Numbered from the stretch's first letter, positions 1 through 9,823 are shown. The stretch is 64,000 nt of DNA from Pseudomonas fluorescens (GCF_019212185.1 NZ_CP078138.1:2772501-2836500), one strand, 5' to 3'. The notes: generated by a model not told the origin, from the letters alone. Made by a program: numbers and translations.

Positions 1-1211
1 TTCTGATCCAACTCTTCGGCGCTCAACGCGGTATGCGGGTCGCCTTTGGCGGCGGTAGTTGGGCTGATGAGCACCGTGCCGTTCTTCAGTGTCAGGGTCA
101 GGCGCGAGAGGATTTCGTCCGGGAATCGCGCCGAGATATCGGCGGCTTCGACGATCTCGATTCGTGCGCTCATGGACAGAATGTCGGGCGCGGTAATGGC
201 TGCGCCGGTGACTTCTTCCGGGCCGAGCTTGCCCCTGACGATCAGTGCCGCGAGCGGGAAAGCCAGTGCGTATTGGGCTTGATCGGCGTTGGACGGGGTG
301 TGGCCTTGCAAGCACATCGACTCGTAGAAAGTCTCTACACGCAGGGTTTCGATCGACTGCGCGTCAACTTCAGGGTGCTCGTGCTGCAGCGCCAGCATGG
401 CGGTCAGCGCCGGCTGCGCCCAGCGGCAGACGGGCCAGGGTTTGAAGTACTGGCTATCGATCTCCCAGCGCTGGCCGATGTCGCGCCAATGCTCGGCGAC
501 GCTCGGGTCTTCCACGGTTTCGGCGGGCGCACCGGTCAGGCCTTCCCGGGCCATCAGCAGCGCATTCAGACCGACGAAGGCGCCGGCGCCGTGGGCATCG
601 CGCAGCATGGTCGGGGCCTGAACCACTCGCATCATCGGGCAACGAGCGCTGAAGTATTCGGCGATGCCCAGGGCGTGGCGGAATGTTTGTTCATCGAAAC
701 CCAGCAAGCGCGAGCCGGCGCAGACCACACCGATTGCAGAGAAGCCACCCGAGGCGTGATAGGTCGCAGACGTGGCCATCAACGCGACGCCAGCGCGCAG
801 GCCAGTCTCGTAGCCGATGCACAGTGCGCTGAGAAACTCATGGCCGCTGATGGCTTTGCCTTGGGCGTGCAGGGCGTCGGCAAGTGCCAGCAGGGCGGGT
901 ACGACGGTGGCGCCGGCATGGCCCTTGGACAGGAAGTGGCCTTCATGGGCGTCCAGGCTGTCGGCGGAAAAGCCACCGGCCCACGCCGCGCCCAGCACAT
1001 TGACCCGCCGGCCATCGAACACCATCCGGCTGGTATAGGCCCCGGCCGGGTAGTGCAGCGTGGCGAAGCGCCGCATCAGTTGGCTGGTGTCATTGCCCGC
1101 CGCGCCGGCCATGACCCCGACGATATCGAGCAGGCTGTTCTTGAGGATTTGTCGGGTCTTGGGCGGGGCGTCGAGGAAATCAAAGTCGTGGCAGAAGTGG
1201 AAAAGTGACAT
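1..1211 (-). CDS. MmgE/PrpD family protein (C-terminus cut by window edge)
   Basis: The frame starts at an ATG at 1211 preceded by AGGAAGGA and runs uninterrupted for about 403 codons off the left edge, so the C-terminus is missing. The protein matches the MmgE/PrpD fold (2-methylcitrate dehydratase and related dehydratases/decarboxylases): a helical N-terminus, a DAHEGHFLSKGHAGA segment where the family has its conserved His/Gly-rich substrate loop, and a second domain with KPWPVCRWAQPALTA. Many members are annotated as dehydratases of tricarboxylic acids, but the substrate cannot be told from sequence. It lies downstream of a LysR gene on the same strand (135-nt gap) and may be its target. 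Family assignment is firm, reaction unknown. Confidence 0.85.
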   Translation of the reverse strand, partial: MSLFHFCHDFDFLDAPPKTRQILKNSLLDIVGVMAGAAGNDTSQLMRRFATLHYPAGAYTSRMVFDGRRVNVLGAAWAGGFSADSLDAHEGHFLSKGHAGATVVPALLALADALHAQGKAISGHEFLSALCIGYETGLRAGVALMATSATYHASGGFSAIGVVCAGSRLLGFDEQTFRHALGIAEYFSARCPMMRVVQAPTMLRDAHGAGAFVGLNALLMAREGLTGAPAETVEDPSVAEHWRDIGQRWEIDSQYFKPWPVCRWAQPALTAMLALQHEHPEVDAQSIETLRVETFYESMCLQGHTPSNADQAQYALAFPLAALIVRGKLGPEEVTGAAITAPDILSMSARIEIVEAADISARFPDEILSRLTLTLKNGTVLISPTTAAKGDPHTALSAEELDQ

Positions 1212-1346
1212 TAAAGCAGTCCTTCCTGTGGTTGGGCCCGCTTAACAATGGGCCACAGGAGGGGATGGTTCTAGCAACTTTTTGGTAGAGCAATTGATAA
1301 CCAAAACGGATGGAAAGATCGCTCCCACAGGTATCATGTATCGCCA

Positions 1347-2306
1347 TTACCGGCGTGGAAATTTTGAGAGGATCCATTCCCGGAATCGGCGCAGTTCGTC
1401 TTCATTGTCGGCATTCTCCCGACAGTTCAAGTAATGCCAGCTGTTACGTAACTGCACCTCCTGTTCAATCGGCCGCACCAGCAAACCTTGCTCCAACAGC
1501 CGCGCCACCAGGTGATTCCAGCCCAGCGCTATTCCTTGGTGAGTCAGCACCATACTGATCAGCAGGTTGTAGTCGTTGGCATTGAAAATCTGCGGGCTGC
1601 TGGCGGGGCGGTCGTCGATGTCGATGGCCTGGAACGCCAGCCAGACGCCCCAATCCACATGCTCGGCGACCTGGGAGCGGCCATAGGGGCTGAGGTTCAA
1701 CAGCGCTGAATCGCGCACGCCTTCGATGGTCGAGATTTCCGGGTGCTGCTTGAGGTACTCCGGTGAACAGACCGGGTAAATGACGTCCTGGCACAGCGGG
1801 TAGCTTCTATAACCGTCGCGTATGCGCGAAATCTTGGTAATGAAGATATCCGGCTGAACCCCGGGCTCCATGGTCAGGAAGTTCTGGGTGGTGATCAGGT
1901 TGAGTTCGATGTCCTGACTCTGCGCGACAAATTCGGGCAGGTGGCTCGACAGCCAGAGTGCGGAAAAGGCCGGGGAGCAGCAGATGGTCAAAACCTTCTT
2001 CTGCGACTGGCTGCTGCGGATACGTTCAGCCGCTTGCGCAATGTTGACGAAGGACAACTGGGCGGCATCGAAAAACAGCGCGCCGGCCGGCGTCAGTTCC
2101 ACGGCGCGGCCAACCCGGGTAAACAACTGGGCGCCCAGATAACCCTCCAGCTCGCGGATCTGCCGACTGATCGCGGCCTGGGAAACGCACAAGGCCTCGG
2201 CCGCACGGGTGAAGCTTTCGTACTTGGCGGCCGCCACAAAAGCCTTCACAGCCCTCAACGAAGGCATCTTCAGCAGGATCGTGTCGGGATCGACATGCTT
2301 GGACAT
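1347..2306 (-). CDS. LysR-family transcriptional regulator (GcvA-like)
   Basis: A 319-residue protein of normal LysR length. The N-terminal winged helix-turn-helix (about residues 15-75) contains FTRAAEALCVSQAAISRQI and ELTPAGALFF, as in GcvA-type members; the rest is the LysR substrate-binding domain. The ATG at 2306 has AGGAGAA a few bases upstream. It is transcribed away from the proVWX series across a 366-nt region and towards the MmgE/PrpD gene, so either or both neighbours could be targets. The inducer is unknown. Confidence 0.9.
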   Translation of the reverse strand: MSKHVDPDTILLKMPSLRAVKAFVAAAKYESFTRAAEALCVSQAAISRQIRELEGYLGAQLFTRVGRAVELTPAGALFFDAAQLSFVNIAQAAERIRSSQSQKKVLTICCSPAFSALWLSSHLPEFVAQSQDIELNLITTQNFLTMEPGVQPDIFITKISRIRDGYRSYPLCQDVIYPVCSPEYLKQHPEISTIEGVRDSALLNLSPYGRSQVAEHVDWGVWLAFQAIDIDDRPASSPQIFNANDYNLLISMVLTHQGIALGWNHLVARLLEQGLLVRPIEQEVQLRNSWHYLNCRENADNEDELRRFREWILSKFPRR

Positions 2307-2672
2307 TTACTACGTTCTCCTAACGGCACGGCTCCCCAGCGAAGCGCGGGGAGGGTAACGGAACCCTGATGCTGCGGCTACGTTGACGTCGCTGTCGGAC
2401 CATGGTCGGTCGCACGTGAGCGGTGGGGCAAGGGGTGCGATCAGGCGGCGCCGATCTATAACCCGACGTTATCAAAATATCCCTGTAAATGTAGTTGGAT
2501 TTGAAAAGGCGATGCTAATAAATTTGAAACATCCCTCTTTCCTGGGCTTTAAAAATAATAAAAGGAAGATCGTCGTGAAACTACGTAATGACTACCGCTG
2601 CCGTTCAAAAATAAATCCGCTGTTTAGCAGTTCGCTTGAGGCGGATCCTGCTGAACACCAAGGAGGCAAGGT
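2307..2672. promoter_or_regulatory. Divergent control region between lysR and proV
   Basis: This 366-nt gene-free stretch separates two divergently transcribed units and must hold both promoters. Its right half (about 2460-2580) is clearly more AT-rich than the surrounding DNA, as expected for a promoter and regulator-binding zone. A strong ribosome-binding site, AAGGAGG at 2660-2666, decides the proV start at 2673. An open frame across 2383-2676 has no recognisable product and is not called. No operator could be assigned. Confidence 0.5.
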
Positions 2673-3713
2673 ATGAATATGAATGACATCGACGAGATTA
2701 TTTCCGTCAAAAACGTTTTTAAAGTATTTGGTGCGCAACCCCAACTGGCCATGAAGATGATCGGGGAAGGCGCCACCAAAGCTGAAGTCTTCCAGAAAAC
2801 CGGCCAGGCCATCGGCGTGTTTGACGCGAATTTCGCCGTTCGCCGTGGTGAGATTTTTGTCATCATGGGCTTGTCGGGCTCTGGCAAATCAACCATGGTC
2901 AGATTGTTCAACCGCTTGATCGAACCTACGTCCGGATCGATCTTTCTGAATGGCAAGGAAATCACCGGGCTGGGCGACAAAGACCTGTTGCAAGTGCGTC
3001 GCAAAGACATGGGCATGGTCTTTCAATCCTTCGCGCTGATGCCCCACATGAGCGTTATCGATAACGTCAGCTTTGGTCTTGAAATCAGTGGCGTCAGTGA
3101 AAAAGAACGCTATTGCCGGGCCATGGGTGCTCTTCAACAAGTCGGGCTTTCCGGCCAGGAATACAGTTTCCCCCATCAGTTGTCCGGTGGCATGCAGCAA
3201 CGTGTAGGCCTGGCGCGCGCCCTGGCCAACGACCCGGCGATTCTGCTGATGGACGAAGCCTTCTCGGCCCTGGACCCGATGATCCGCAGCGAAATGCAGG
3301 GTGAGTTGATCAAACTTCAGGCCGAGCAGAACCGCACGATCATCTTTATTTCCCACGACATCGAAGAGGCCGTGCGCATTGGCCACCGCATCGCAATCAT
3401 GGAAGGCGGGCGTGTCGTGCAGATCGGGACACCGCGCGAGCTGCTGTGTAACCCGGTCAATAACTATGTCCGCGACTTCTTCAATGGTTTCGATACCAGT
3501 CGAATTCTCAAGGCCGGGGATATCGCCCAGCAAGACTCGACGATCACCTATCAACCCGGCCGCCAGACGCCTGTCAAAGCGGACGCTTCCTTGAGAGAAA
3601 TACTGCATATCGTCGCTGCCTCGGCAACTCCAACTCCGGTGGTTGATGAAATTGGCCTGTACAAAGGCTGTATTTCCCAAGGCCATCTTCTGAGCTGTCT
3701 GAATAACCATTAA
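2673..3713 (+). CDS. proV: Quaternary-amine/glycine betaine ABC importer, ATP-binding subunit (ProV-like)
   Basis: Predicted ATPase of a ProU/OpuA-type osmoprotectant importer, 346 residues. Walker A GLSGSGKST is at residues 66-74, the signature LSGGMQQR at 170-177, Walker B ILLMDE at 190-195, followed by a His switch region (FISHDIEEA). The N-terminal segment before the P-loop, with the QKTG and IGVFDANF stretch, is typical of ProV. The C-terminal tail of about 70 residues is shorter than the tandem CBS region of E. coli ProV (about 400 aa), so osmosensing may differ. ATG at 2673 follows AAGGAGG. First gene of a proV-proW-proX set whose neighbours are catabolic, which suggests nutrient uptake more than osmoprotection. 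Confidence 0.92.
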   Translation: MNMNDIDEIISVKNVFKVFGAQPQLAMKMIGEGATKAEVFQKTGQAIGVFDANFAVRRGEIFVIMGLSGSGKSTMVRLFNRLIEPTSGSIFLNGKEITGLGDKDLLQVRRKDMGMVFQSFALMPHMSVIDNVSFGLEISGVSEKERYCRAMGALQQVGLSGQEYSFPHQLSGGMQQRVGLARALANDPAILLMDEAFSALDPMIRSEMQGELIKLQAEQNRTIIFISHDIEEAVRIGHRIAIMEGGRVVQIGTPRELLCNPVNNYVRDFFNGFDTSRILKAGDIAQQDSTITYQPGRQTPVKADASLREILHIVAASATPTPVVDEIGLYKGCISQGHLLSCLNNH

Positions 3714-3758
3714 TTGCAATGATCAGAAGGCTTGTTAGTTCTGAGGCGAGGAAGAATC

Positions 3759-4712
3759 ATGTCGGACTTTAACTTTTTGGACCCCTTTCAAACTTTCAAT
3801 ATTCCATTGGGGTCGTGGGTTGAAACAGCTCTTAAATATCTGGTTCACAACTTCCGGGAAGTGTTCCGGTCGATTCGTTGGCCGGTAGACCAGGTGCTCG
3901 ATGGTGTGCAGTGGGGATTACTCTCAGTACCGCCTCTGGTCTTCATCATTATTGCCGGCTTGATCAGTTGGCAGATCGGCGGTAAACGCATCGCTATCTT
4001 TAGCGTGGCCACCCTGACCGGAATCGGACTGATCGGCGTGTGGAACGATGCCATGGTCACGTTGGCGCTGGTACTGACTTCGCTGTTGTTCTGTGCGGTT
4101 ATCGGCATTCCCCTCGGCATCCTGTGTGCCCGCAACGATCGCACCGAAATGATCGTCCGCCCGGTGCTGGATGCGATGCAAACCTTGCCGGCCTTCGTGT
4201 ACCTGGTGCCGGTGGTGATGTTGTTCGGCATCGGTAACGTGCCCGGTGTGATTGTCACCATCATTTTCTCCGTGGCACCGCTGGTGCGCCTGACCAATTT
4301 GGGCATCCGCCAGGTGCCGGCCGACAAGGTCGAAGCGGCGCGGGCCTTTGGCTGTACGGCCACGCAGATGCTTATGAAGGTCCAGTTGCCGCTGGCGGCG
4401 CCGACCATGATGGCGGGTTTGAACCAGACCCTGATGCTGTCCCTGTCGATGGTGGTGGTCGCGTCGATGATCTCAGTCGGCGGTCTCGGCCTGATGGTAT
4501 TGAGCGGCATCGGTCGCCTCGACATGGGGCTGGCCAGTGTCGGCGGTGCAGGCCTGGTACTGCTCGCGGTATTCCTCGACCGTCTGACCCAGGCCATGGG
4601 GCAGCGTAGCAGTGATTTGGCCTCCGGACAGCGTTGGTACGAGACCGGACCTGTGGGCCTTGTCCTGAAACTCAAGAAAAAGAAAAGCGTGACGCGCCCA
4701 GTGACTAATTAA
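3759..4712 (+). CDS. proW: Quaternary-amine ABC importer, permease subunit (ProW-like)
   Basis: Inner-membrane permease, 317 residues from the ATG at 3759 (an upstream in-frame start exists, but GAGGAAG sits just before 3759). The N-terminal part (PFQTFNIPLGSWVETALKYLV) resembles ProW, followed by several hydrophobic spans. The EAA-loop signature of binding-protein-dependent permeases is visible around EAARAFGCTATQMLMKVQLPLA's centre. It sits 45 nt after proV and 57 nt before proX and should pair with that ATPase and that binding protein. Confidence 0.92.
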   Translation: MSDFNFLDPFQTFNIPLGSWVETALKYLVHNFREVFRSIRWPVDQVLDGVQWGLLSVPPLVFIIIAGLISWQIGGKRIAIFSVATLTGIGLIGVWNDAMVTLALVLTSLLFCAVIGIPLGILCARNDRTEMIVRPVLDAMQTLPAFVYLVPVVMLFGIGNVPGVIVTIIFSVAPLVRLTNLGIRQVPADKVEAARAFGCTATQMLMKVQLPLAAPTMMAGLNQTLMLSLSMVVVASMISVGGLGLMVLSGIGRLDMGLASVGGAGLVLLAVFLDRLTQAMGQRSSDLASGQRWYETGPVGLVLKLKKKKSVTRPVTN

Positions 4713-4769
4713 GGTGCCGGTTCAACTATTCCTGCCCACTAAAACTACAACCCAAAGCGTGGTGAAAAA

Positions 4770-5795
4770 ATGAAACTTGCAGATCTCAAGAAAACGCTCG
4801 TTGCGAGTCTGGTTGCTTCGGTGTTTGGTGCAATTGCCTGTTCGGCGGTATATGCCGCTGATGCAAACAAGCCAGGGGCCGGCGTTTCCATCACGCCGAT
4901 CTTCCCGACGATCGCCGAGGAGCGGTTCCGTGGCGAAATAGCCATGGCCGGCCTCAGAGACCTGGGTTATGACGTCAAACAACCCAAGGAAACCGACTAT
5001 CCCGCGATGTTTTTGGCGCTGTCCTACGGCGACGCGGATTTCACCGTCCACGAGTGGGAGCACCTGCATGAGGATTTCTACGACAAGGCCGGTGGCGATG
5101 ATTCGATGACCAAGGTCGGGCAGGTCATGAAAGGCGTCCTGCAGGGTTACGTCATCGACAAGAAAACCGCTGACGCTTATCAGATCAAGGATCTTGCCGA
5201 CCTGAAGAAACCGGAGATTGCCAAGCTGTTCGACAGCAATGGCGACGGCAAGGCCGATCTGACCGGCTGCAATCCGGGCTGGGGGTGTGAGGTGATGATC
5301 GAGCATCACATGAAAGCCTATGGCCTCGGCCCGACAGTGGTCGACAACCGCGGTTCGTACTTTGCGCTGATGGCCGACACCATCGCCCGTTTCCAGCAAG
5401 GCAAGCCGGTTCTGTATTTCACCTGGGTCCCGCAGTGGATCGCCAGCGTGCTGGTTGAAGGGCGTGACGTGGTCTGGCTGCCGGTGCCCTTCACCTCATT
5501 GCCGGATGGCAAGGAAAGCAAGGACACCTTCTTTCAAGGGAAAAACCTCGGCTTTCCGGTGGATACCATCAACGCCGTGGTGAACAAGGAATTCGCCGAG
5601 AAGAACCCGGTAGCGGTCAAGTTCCTCTCCGAATACCAGATCACCACCGACGACGAAAGTGCGCAGAATCTGCGCATGCAGAAGGGTGAAAAGTCCCTCG
5701 CCGACATCAAGCGACATGCCGCCGAATGGATCAAGGCTCACCAGAGCGAGTATGACAAATGGCTGGCTGACGCGCGGGCTGCCGCCAAAAACTAA
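4770..5795 (+). CDS. proX: Quaternary-amine ABC importer, periplasmic binding protein (ProX-like)
   Basis: Periplasmic ligand-binding protein, 341 residues with a Sec signal peptide ending near VYAADA. It keeps ProX landmarks: a DSNGDGKADLTGC loop, NPGWGCE, and three tryptophan-bearing segments (HEWEHL, NPGWGCE, YFTWVPQW) that match the positions of the aromatic cage that holds the trimethylammonium group in E. coli ProX. This supports glycine betaine, proline betaine, carnitine or a similar quaternary amine as ligand; which one cannot be decided. The next gene, a GATase1-like AraC regulator, begins 46 nt downstream, so it is probably co-transcribed. Confidence 0.92.
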   Translation: MKLADLKKTLVASLVASVFGAIACSAVYAADANKPGAGVSITPIFPTIAEERFRGEIAMAGLRDLGYDVKQPKETDYPAMFLALSYGDADFTVHEWEHLHEDFYDKAGGDDSMTKVGQVMKGVLQGYVIDKKTADAYQIKDLADLKKPEIAKLFDSNGDGKADLTGCNPGWGCEVMIEHHMKAYGLGPTVVDNRGSYFALMADTIARFQQGKPVLYFTWVPQWIASVLVEGRDVVWLPVPFTSLPDGKESKDTFFQGKNLGFPVDTINAVVNKEFAEKNPVAVKFLSEYQITTDDESAQNLRMQKGEKSLADIKRHAAEWIKAHQSEYDKWLADARAAAKN

Positions 5796-5841
5796 ATATG
5801 GCTTGCCAACGTTTCAAGTGATTGTGATCAGGTGGAAAATA

Positions 5842-6906
5842 ATGGGTACCTTCCAAAGCACGTTGAAGTTCCAGAACAGCGGATTTCGGCAAACTACAGA
5901 TTCAATAGGTCATGAAAAAGTAGTGCAGGTTGCATTCATTCTGCTTGATCACTTTTCACTGACCACGCTTTCAACGGCAATGGATGCCCTGGCCACCGGC
6001 AACTTGATCAGCAGCCAGACGATTTACAAGGTTTCCACTTACTCGCTGCAAGGCGGTCTGGTTGAAAGTGATATCGGCGTCGCGCTTTCTTCGGAACGGC
6101 TGGTGCCGGAGCAGTTTAACTGCGACGCGGTGATTGTCGTAGGAGGGCAGCGTGTCAGGCTGTTCGCCAATCCTTTACTGCGTCGGGTATTGAAAAAGAC
6201 CGCCACTGGCAAGGGTATCGTCGCCGGCGTCTGGAATGCCGCGTTCTACCTGGCGGACGCCGGTTTGCTCGATCGTCAGGACAGTGCGTGCCACGCCGAT
6301 AGTTGCGCGTTGATGTACGAGTATTTTCCTCAGGTGAAAATCACCGCTGCGGATTTTGTCTTCGAACAGCGCCGTGGCACCTGCTCCAGCGCAGCCTCGG
6401 CACTCGACATGACCCTGGCGATCATGCAGGAGCTGGGTGCTCGGGGCGATGCCGGGCTGACCGGGGAAATCAGGCGCGTGCACCAACCCAAGGCCGCGCA
6501 ACACCGCGAGGCGGGGGTCGCCCTGGTGGCGAAGGCGATTCCGCGGCCGCTTAACATCGCGCTGAACCTGATGGAAAACCATATCGAGGCGCCGATGGAA
6601 ATCGAAGAGATCGCCAGTCAGGTCGGTGTCTCACGGCGGCAACTTGAACGACGCTTCGCACGCTATTTGAATGCCGCGCCCAATCGCTACTACCTGGAGT
6701 TGCGTCTGACCCGGGCACGACAACTTATTGTGCAAAGCGATCGCTCGTTGACCGATGTTGCATTGGCCACCGGATTTGTCAGTTACCCGCATTTCTATAA
6801 ACGCTTCAAGGATCTGTTTGGCCTGCCGCCCATGACCTATCGCGATAATTATTATTGTGATGACGCTGCCAGTGCCGGGAGATATGCAATTGCCACGAAC
6901 TGTTGA
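5842..6906 (+). CDS. GlxA-type AraC regulator with inactive GATase1-like domain (first copy)
   Basis: A 354-residue activator: an N-terminal DJ-1/GATase1-like domain (about residues 30-220) and a C-terminal AraC double helix-turn-helix (about 245-345; VSRRQLERRF and ATGFVSYPHFYKRF). The nucleophile position of the GATase fold reads AGVWNAAF, with Trp where active members have Cys, so the domain is a ligand sensor, not an enzyme. The same organisation is found in GbdR and CdhR, which control glycine betaine and carnitine catabolism in pseudomonads. The start at 5842 follows AGGTGGA; longer upstream readings overlap proX. It is a paralogue of the regulator at 12307. Confidence 0.9.
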   Translation: MGTFQSTLKFQNSGFRQTTDSIGHEKVVQVAFILLDHFSLTTLSTAMDALATGNLISSQTIYKVSTYSLQGGLVESDIGVALSSERLVPEQFNCDAVIVVGGQRVRLFANPLLRRVLKKTATGKGIVAGVWNAAFYLADAGLLDRQDSACHADSCALMYEYFPQVKITAADFVFEQRRGTCSSAASALDMTLAIMQELGARGDAGLTGEIRRVHQPKAAQHREAGVALVAKAIPRPLNIALNLMENHIEAPMEIEEIASQVGVSRRQLERRFARYLNAAPNRYYLELRLTRARQLIVQSDRSLTDVALATGFVSYPHFYKRFKDLFGLPPMTYRDNYYCDDAASAGRYAIATNC

Positions 6907-7044
6907 CGGACGTCGACACGTACTGACACCACGACTTGTTTGGAAGTAATCAATGGTGGGCATGAAGTTGCCTGGCAAGGCGTCGAGTGGGCGATCGGCA
7001 GTGGGTTTCAATTAAAGCAATTCAATAATAAGCGGTCCAAGACT

Positions 7045-8361
7045 ATGAAAGTTACTTCGTTACCCGCCGATGATAAAAGTTGTGGCTGGTTTCACCTGAG
7101 CCGCCCGCGCATACCGCAGCCAGCGCACCAGGGACATACCAGCGCGCGCTGGGTGATTATTGGCGCGGGGTTCACCGGACTGGCCACTGCGCGCCAACTG
7201 GCGCTTAATTTTCCTGATGACGAAGTGGTATTGGTCGAGGCACAGGAAGTGGGCCTGGGTCCATCCGGGCGCAACGCCGGCTTTGCCATCGATTTGCCCC
7301 ATGACATCGGTGCCGACGACTACATCGGCGATATCAACCTCGCCCGCACCAGCCTCAAGCTCAATCTGGCCGGGCAGTCGATCTTGCGTGAGCTGGTCAG
7401 TCAGTTCGACATTGATTGCCAGATGAAAGCCTGCGGCAAGTACCAGGCGGCCGTGGAAGATCGCGGCATCGCGGTGCTCGAGGCGTACCGACGAGGGCTG
7501 GATAAACTCGAACAGCCTTATCAGATGATCGACGCCGAAGAGTTGCCCGGGCATCTGGGCACGCACTTTTATCGCAAGGCGTTGTACACCCCTGGCGCGA
7601 TTCTGATTCAGCCATCGGCGCTGGTGAAAGGGCTGGCTGACAGCCTGCCGGACAACGTCAAGCTGTATGAGCGCACACCGATTCTGCAAGTGGAGTACGG
7701 CGCGAAAACGCTGCTCAAGCACGCCAACGGCAGTATTAGTGCCGACAAGCTGATTTTGGCCAATAACTCGTTCGGCATGCGCTTCGGCTTCCTCCAGGGG
7801 CGCATGTTGCCCATCTACACCTACGCCAGCATCACTCGCCCGCTGAGTGAAGAAGAACAGGCACGTCTGGGGGGTAAGCCGTACTGGGGCGCCATTCCGG
7901 CAGATCCGTTCGGTACCACCGTCAGGCGCACCCCGGATAACCGCCTGCTGATCAGAAATAGTTTCAGCTTCAACCCGGACGGGCGCAGCAACAGCAAATA
8001 CAACGAGCGTTTTGTCCGTCGCCATAAAGCCTCGTTCGATCAACGCTTCCCGATGCTCCCTGGTGTGAATTTCGAATACACCTGGGGCGGAGCACTGGCC
8101 ATGTCGCGTAACCACAACGGTTTCTTCGGTGAGTTGGCGCCCAATGTCTACGGCGCCCTGGGTTGCAATGGCCTGGGTGTAACGCGCGGAACAGTGACTG
8201 GGAAACTGCTTGCCGACTGGCTCGCGGGCGACCGCAGCGGGCTGATCGAGTTTCTGTTGCACGCACCAGGGCCGAACAGTAATCCGCCCGAACCTTTTCT
8301 TTCGCTGGGGGTGAACATGAACCTCAAGTGGGGGCAATTCCGCGCTGGCAGAGAAAGCTGA
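7045..8361 (+). CDS. DAO-family FAD-dependent oxidoreductase
   Basis: About 438 residues. An FAD dinucleotide-binding motif GAGFTGLATARQLA is followed by the acidic ribose-binding segment VVLVEA and the GPSGRNAGFA stretch typical of the D-amino-acid oxidase superfamily (PuuB/OrdL, glycine and sarcosine oxidases). A C-terminal GCNGLGVTRGTVTGK segment closes the flavin site. These enzymes oxidise primary or secondary amines. The ATG at 7045 is preferred to an upstream TTG at 6940, although no strong Shine-Dalgarno site is present at either. Given the betaine-type importer upstream and a lyase and aldehyde dehydrogenase downstream, it may perform the first oxidation of an imported amine; this is inference. 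Confidence 0.85.
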   Translation: MKVTSLPADDKSCGWFHLSRPRIPQPAHQGHTSARWVIIGAGFTGLATARQLALNFPDDEVVLVEAQEVGLGPSGRNAGFAIDLPHDIGADDYIGDINLARTSLKLNLAGQSILRELVSQFDIDCQMKACGKYQAAVEDRGIAVLEAYRRGLDKLEQPYQMIDAEELPGHLGTHFYRKALYTPGAILIQPSALVKGLADSLPDNVKLYERTPILQVEYGAKTLLKHANGSISADKLILANNSFGMRFGFLQGRMLPIYTYASITRPLSEEEQARLGGKPYWGAIPADPFGTTVRRTPDNRLLIRNSFSFNPDGRSNSKYNERFVRRHKASFDQRFPMLPGVNFEYTWGGALAMSRNHNGFFGELAPNVYGALGCNGLGVTRGTVTGKLLADWLAGDRSGLIEFLLHAPGPNSNPPEPFLSLGVNMNLKWGQFRAGRES

Positions 8362-8428
8362 GTCACCTCATCCGGACACCCACTTGCAAGTGCGATGCGC
8401 TTTCCGATGTCGAATACAAGGATAAGAA

Positions 8429-9757
8429 ATGAACAACGTTGGTGTTTCAATTGAGGATGTCCCGCTCAACCGCTTCCATCGTCTGCTGACGGTTCGCGCG
8501 GCGGGTGGTTCCTTTGTCGATGGCTACGTCCTCAGCATCATCGGCGTCGCGCTGATACACATGTCCAAGTCCCTGGCCCTGGATGATTTCTGGGAGGGCA
8601 TGATTGCCGCTTCGGCGCTCATCGGGATCTTTTTCGGCGGCTTCCTCGGCGGTTGGCTCACCGACATTCTGGGGCGCAAACGCCTGTTGTTCGCTGGCCC
8701 CAGCATCTTCATCGTCGCCTCCCTGGCCCAATACTGGGTCGACTCGGCCATTGCCCTGTTTTTCCTGCGGCTCTTGCTCGGCGTGGCGGTGGGCATTGAA
8801 TACCCGGTGGCCACCTCGCTGTTGGTGGAGTTCCTGCCGCGCAAATACCGTGGCCCACGCCTGGCGATGCTGACCATCATGTGGTTCACCGGTGCTGCCA
8901 TGGCCTATATCGTCGGCGAACTTATGTTCAAGCTCTGCGGAGCGGACGCCTGGCGTCTGGTATTGGCCAGCGCTTCGATCATCGGTGCGCTGCTGTTTCT
9001 CGTGCGCATTGGTACGCCGGAATCGCCCCGCTGGTTGCTGAGCAAGGGCCGCCCCGCCGAGGCAGACGCTATTATCAAGCAGGTCTACGGTACGGACTTT
9101 TCCCTGCAGAACCTGCCGGAACAGTCCAGCGGCGGGAAAGTCAGCATCGCCCATCTGCTGCATTCCGGCTACGGCAAACGCATGCTGTTCGTGGTGGTGT
9201 TCTGGACCTGTTCGGTGGTCCCGTTGTTCGCCGTCTACGCCTTTGCGCCAAGGGTATTGGCCGCCCTGAACCTGCAAGGTGACTGGGCATCGCTGGGCTC
9301 GATCGCCATTACCCTGTTCTTCGTCATCGGCTGCGTGATCTCTACACGAATCATCAATCGGGTGGGGCGGCGCAATCTGCTGATCTACAGCTTCCTGTGT
9401 TCCGGCCTAGCGCTGCTTGGCCTGGCCATCGGTCACGCCGGTCCAAGTGGCCTGGTGCTGTTCTTCTTCATTGCCTACGCGCTGTTCATTGGCGGCGCCC
9501 AAGTGCTGACGCTGGTGTACCCCAACGAATTGTTCCCCACGGAAATTCGCGCCTTTGCCGTGGGGATGGGCACCTCGCTGTCACGCGTCGGCGCTGCTGC
9601 CGGCACGTATCTGGTGCCGATTTCCCTGAGCACTTTGGGGATCGCCGAAACGATGTATGCCGCTGCGGGCGTCACCCTGGTCGGGCTGCTGCTGTCCTGG
9701 GTCCTGGCGCCTGAAACCCGGTCGCTGAATCTGCAACAGGCTGCATCGCTGAATTAA
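8429..9757 (+). CDS. MFS transporter (sugar/metabolite:H+ symporter type)
   Basis: A 442-residue integral membrane protein with about 12 hydrophobic spans. The MFS loop 2-3 signature GWLTDILGRKRL is near residue 75, and its weaker repeat, RIINRVGRRNL, is in the second half. The opening RFHRLLTVRAAGGSFVDGY and the C-terminal PNELFPTEIRA resemble the aromatic-acid/sugar/metabolite symporters. It sits 67 nt after the FAD oxidoreductase and 66 nt before the lyase gene, so it probably belongs to the same transcript and imports a pathway substrate or exports an intermediate. Confidence 0.88.
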   Translation: MNNVGVSIEDVPLNRFHRLLTVRAAGGSFVDGYVLSIIGVALIHMSKSLALDDFWEGMIAASALIGIFFGGFLGGWLTDILGRKRLLFAGPSIFIVASLAQYWVDSAIALFFLRLLLGVAVGIEYPVATSLLVEFLPRKYRGPRLAMLTIMWFTGAAMAYIVGELMFKLCGADAWRLVLASASIIGALLFLVRIGTPESPRWLLSKGRPAEADAIIKQVYGTDFSLQNLPEQSSGGKVSIAHLLHSGYGKRMLFVVVFWTCSVVPLFAVYAFAPRVLAALNLQGDWASLGSIAITLFFVIGCVISTRIINRVGRRNLLIYSFLCSGLALLGLAIGHAGPSGLVLFFFIAYALFIGGAQVLTLVYPNELFPTEIRAFAVGMGTSLSRVGAAAGTYLVPISLSTLGIAETMYAAAGVTLVGLLLSWVLAPETRSLNLQQAASLN

Positions 9758-9823
9758 CCGTTTTTCCAACCCGACTGATGACAGTCGAGGGCAACCAACC
9801 TGCAAACCACTGGAGACAACCTC

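Noticed and set aside
33-1208. 391-codon plus-strand frame at the left edge
   Set aside because: The minus strand encodes an MmgE/PrpD protein over the same bases with a good RBS; the plus frame has no similarity to a known family.
2383-2676. 97-codon frame in the lysR-proV control region
   Set aside because: No RBS, no motif, and it crosses the AT-rich promoter zone and the proV RBS.
7060-8337. 425-codon minus-strand frame opposite the FAD oxidoreductase
   Set aside because: The plus-strand frame has FAD motifs and operon context; the antisense frame has neither.
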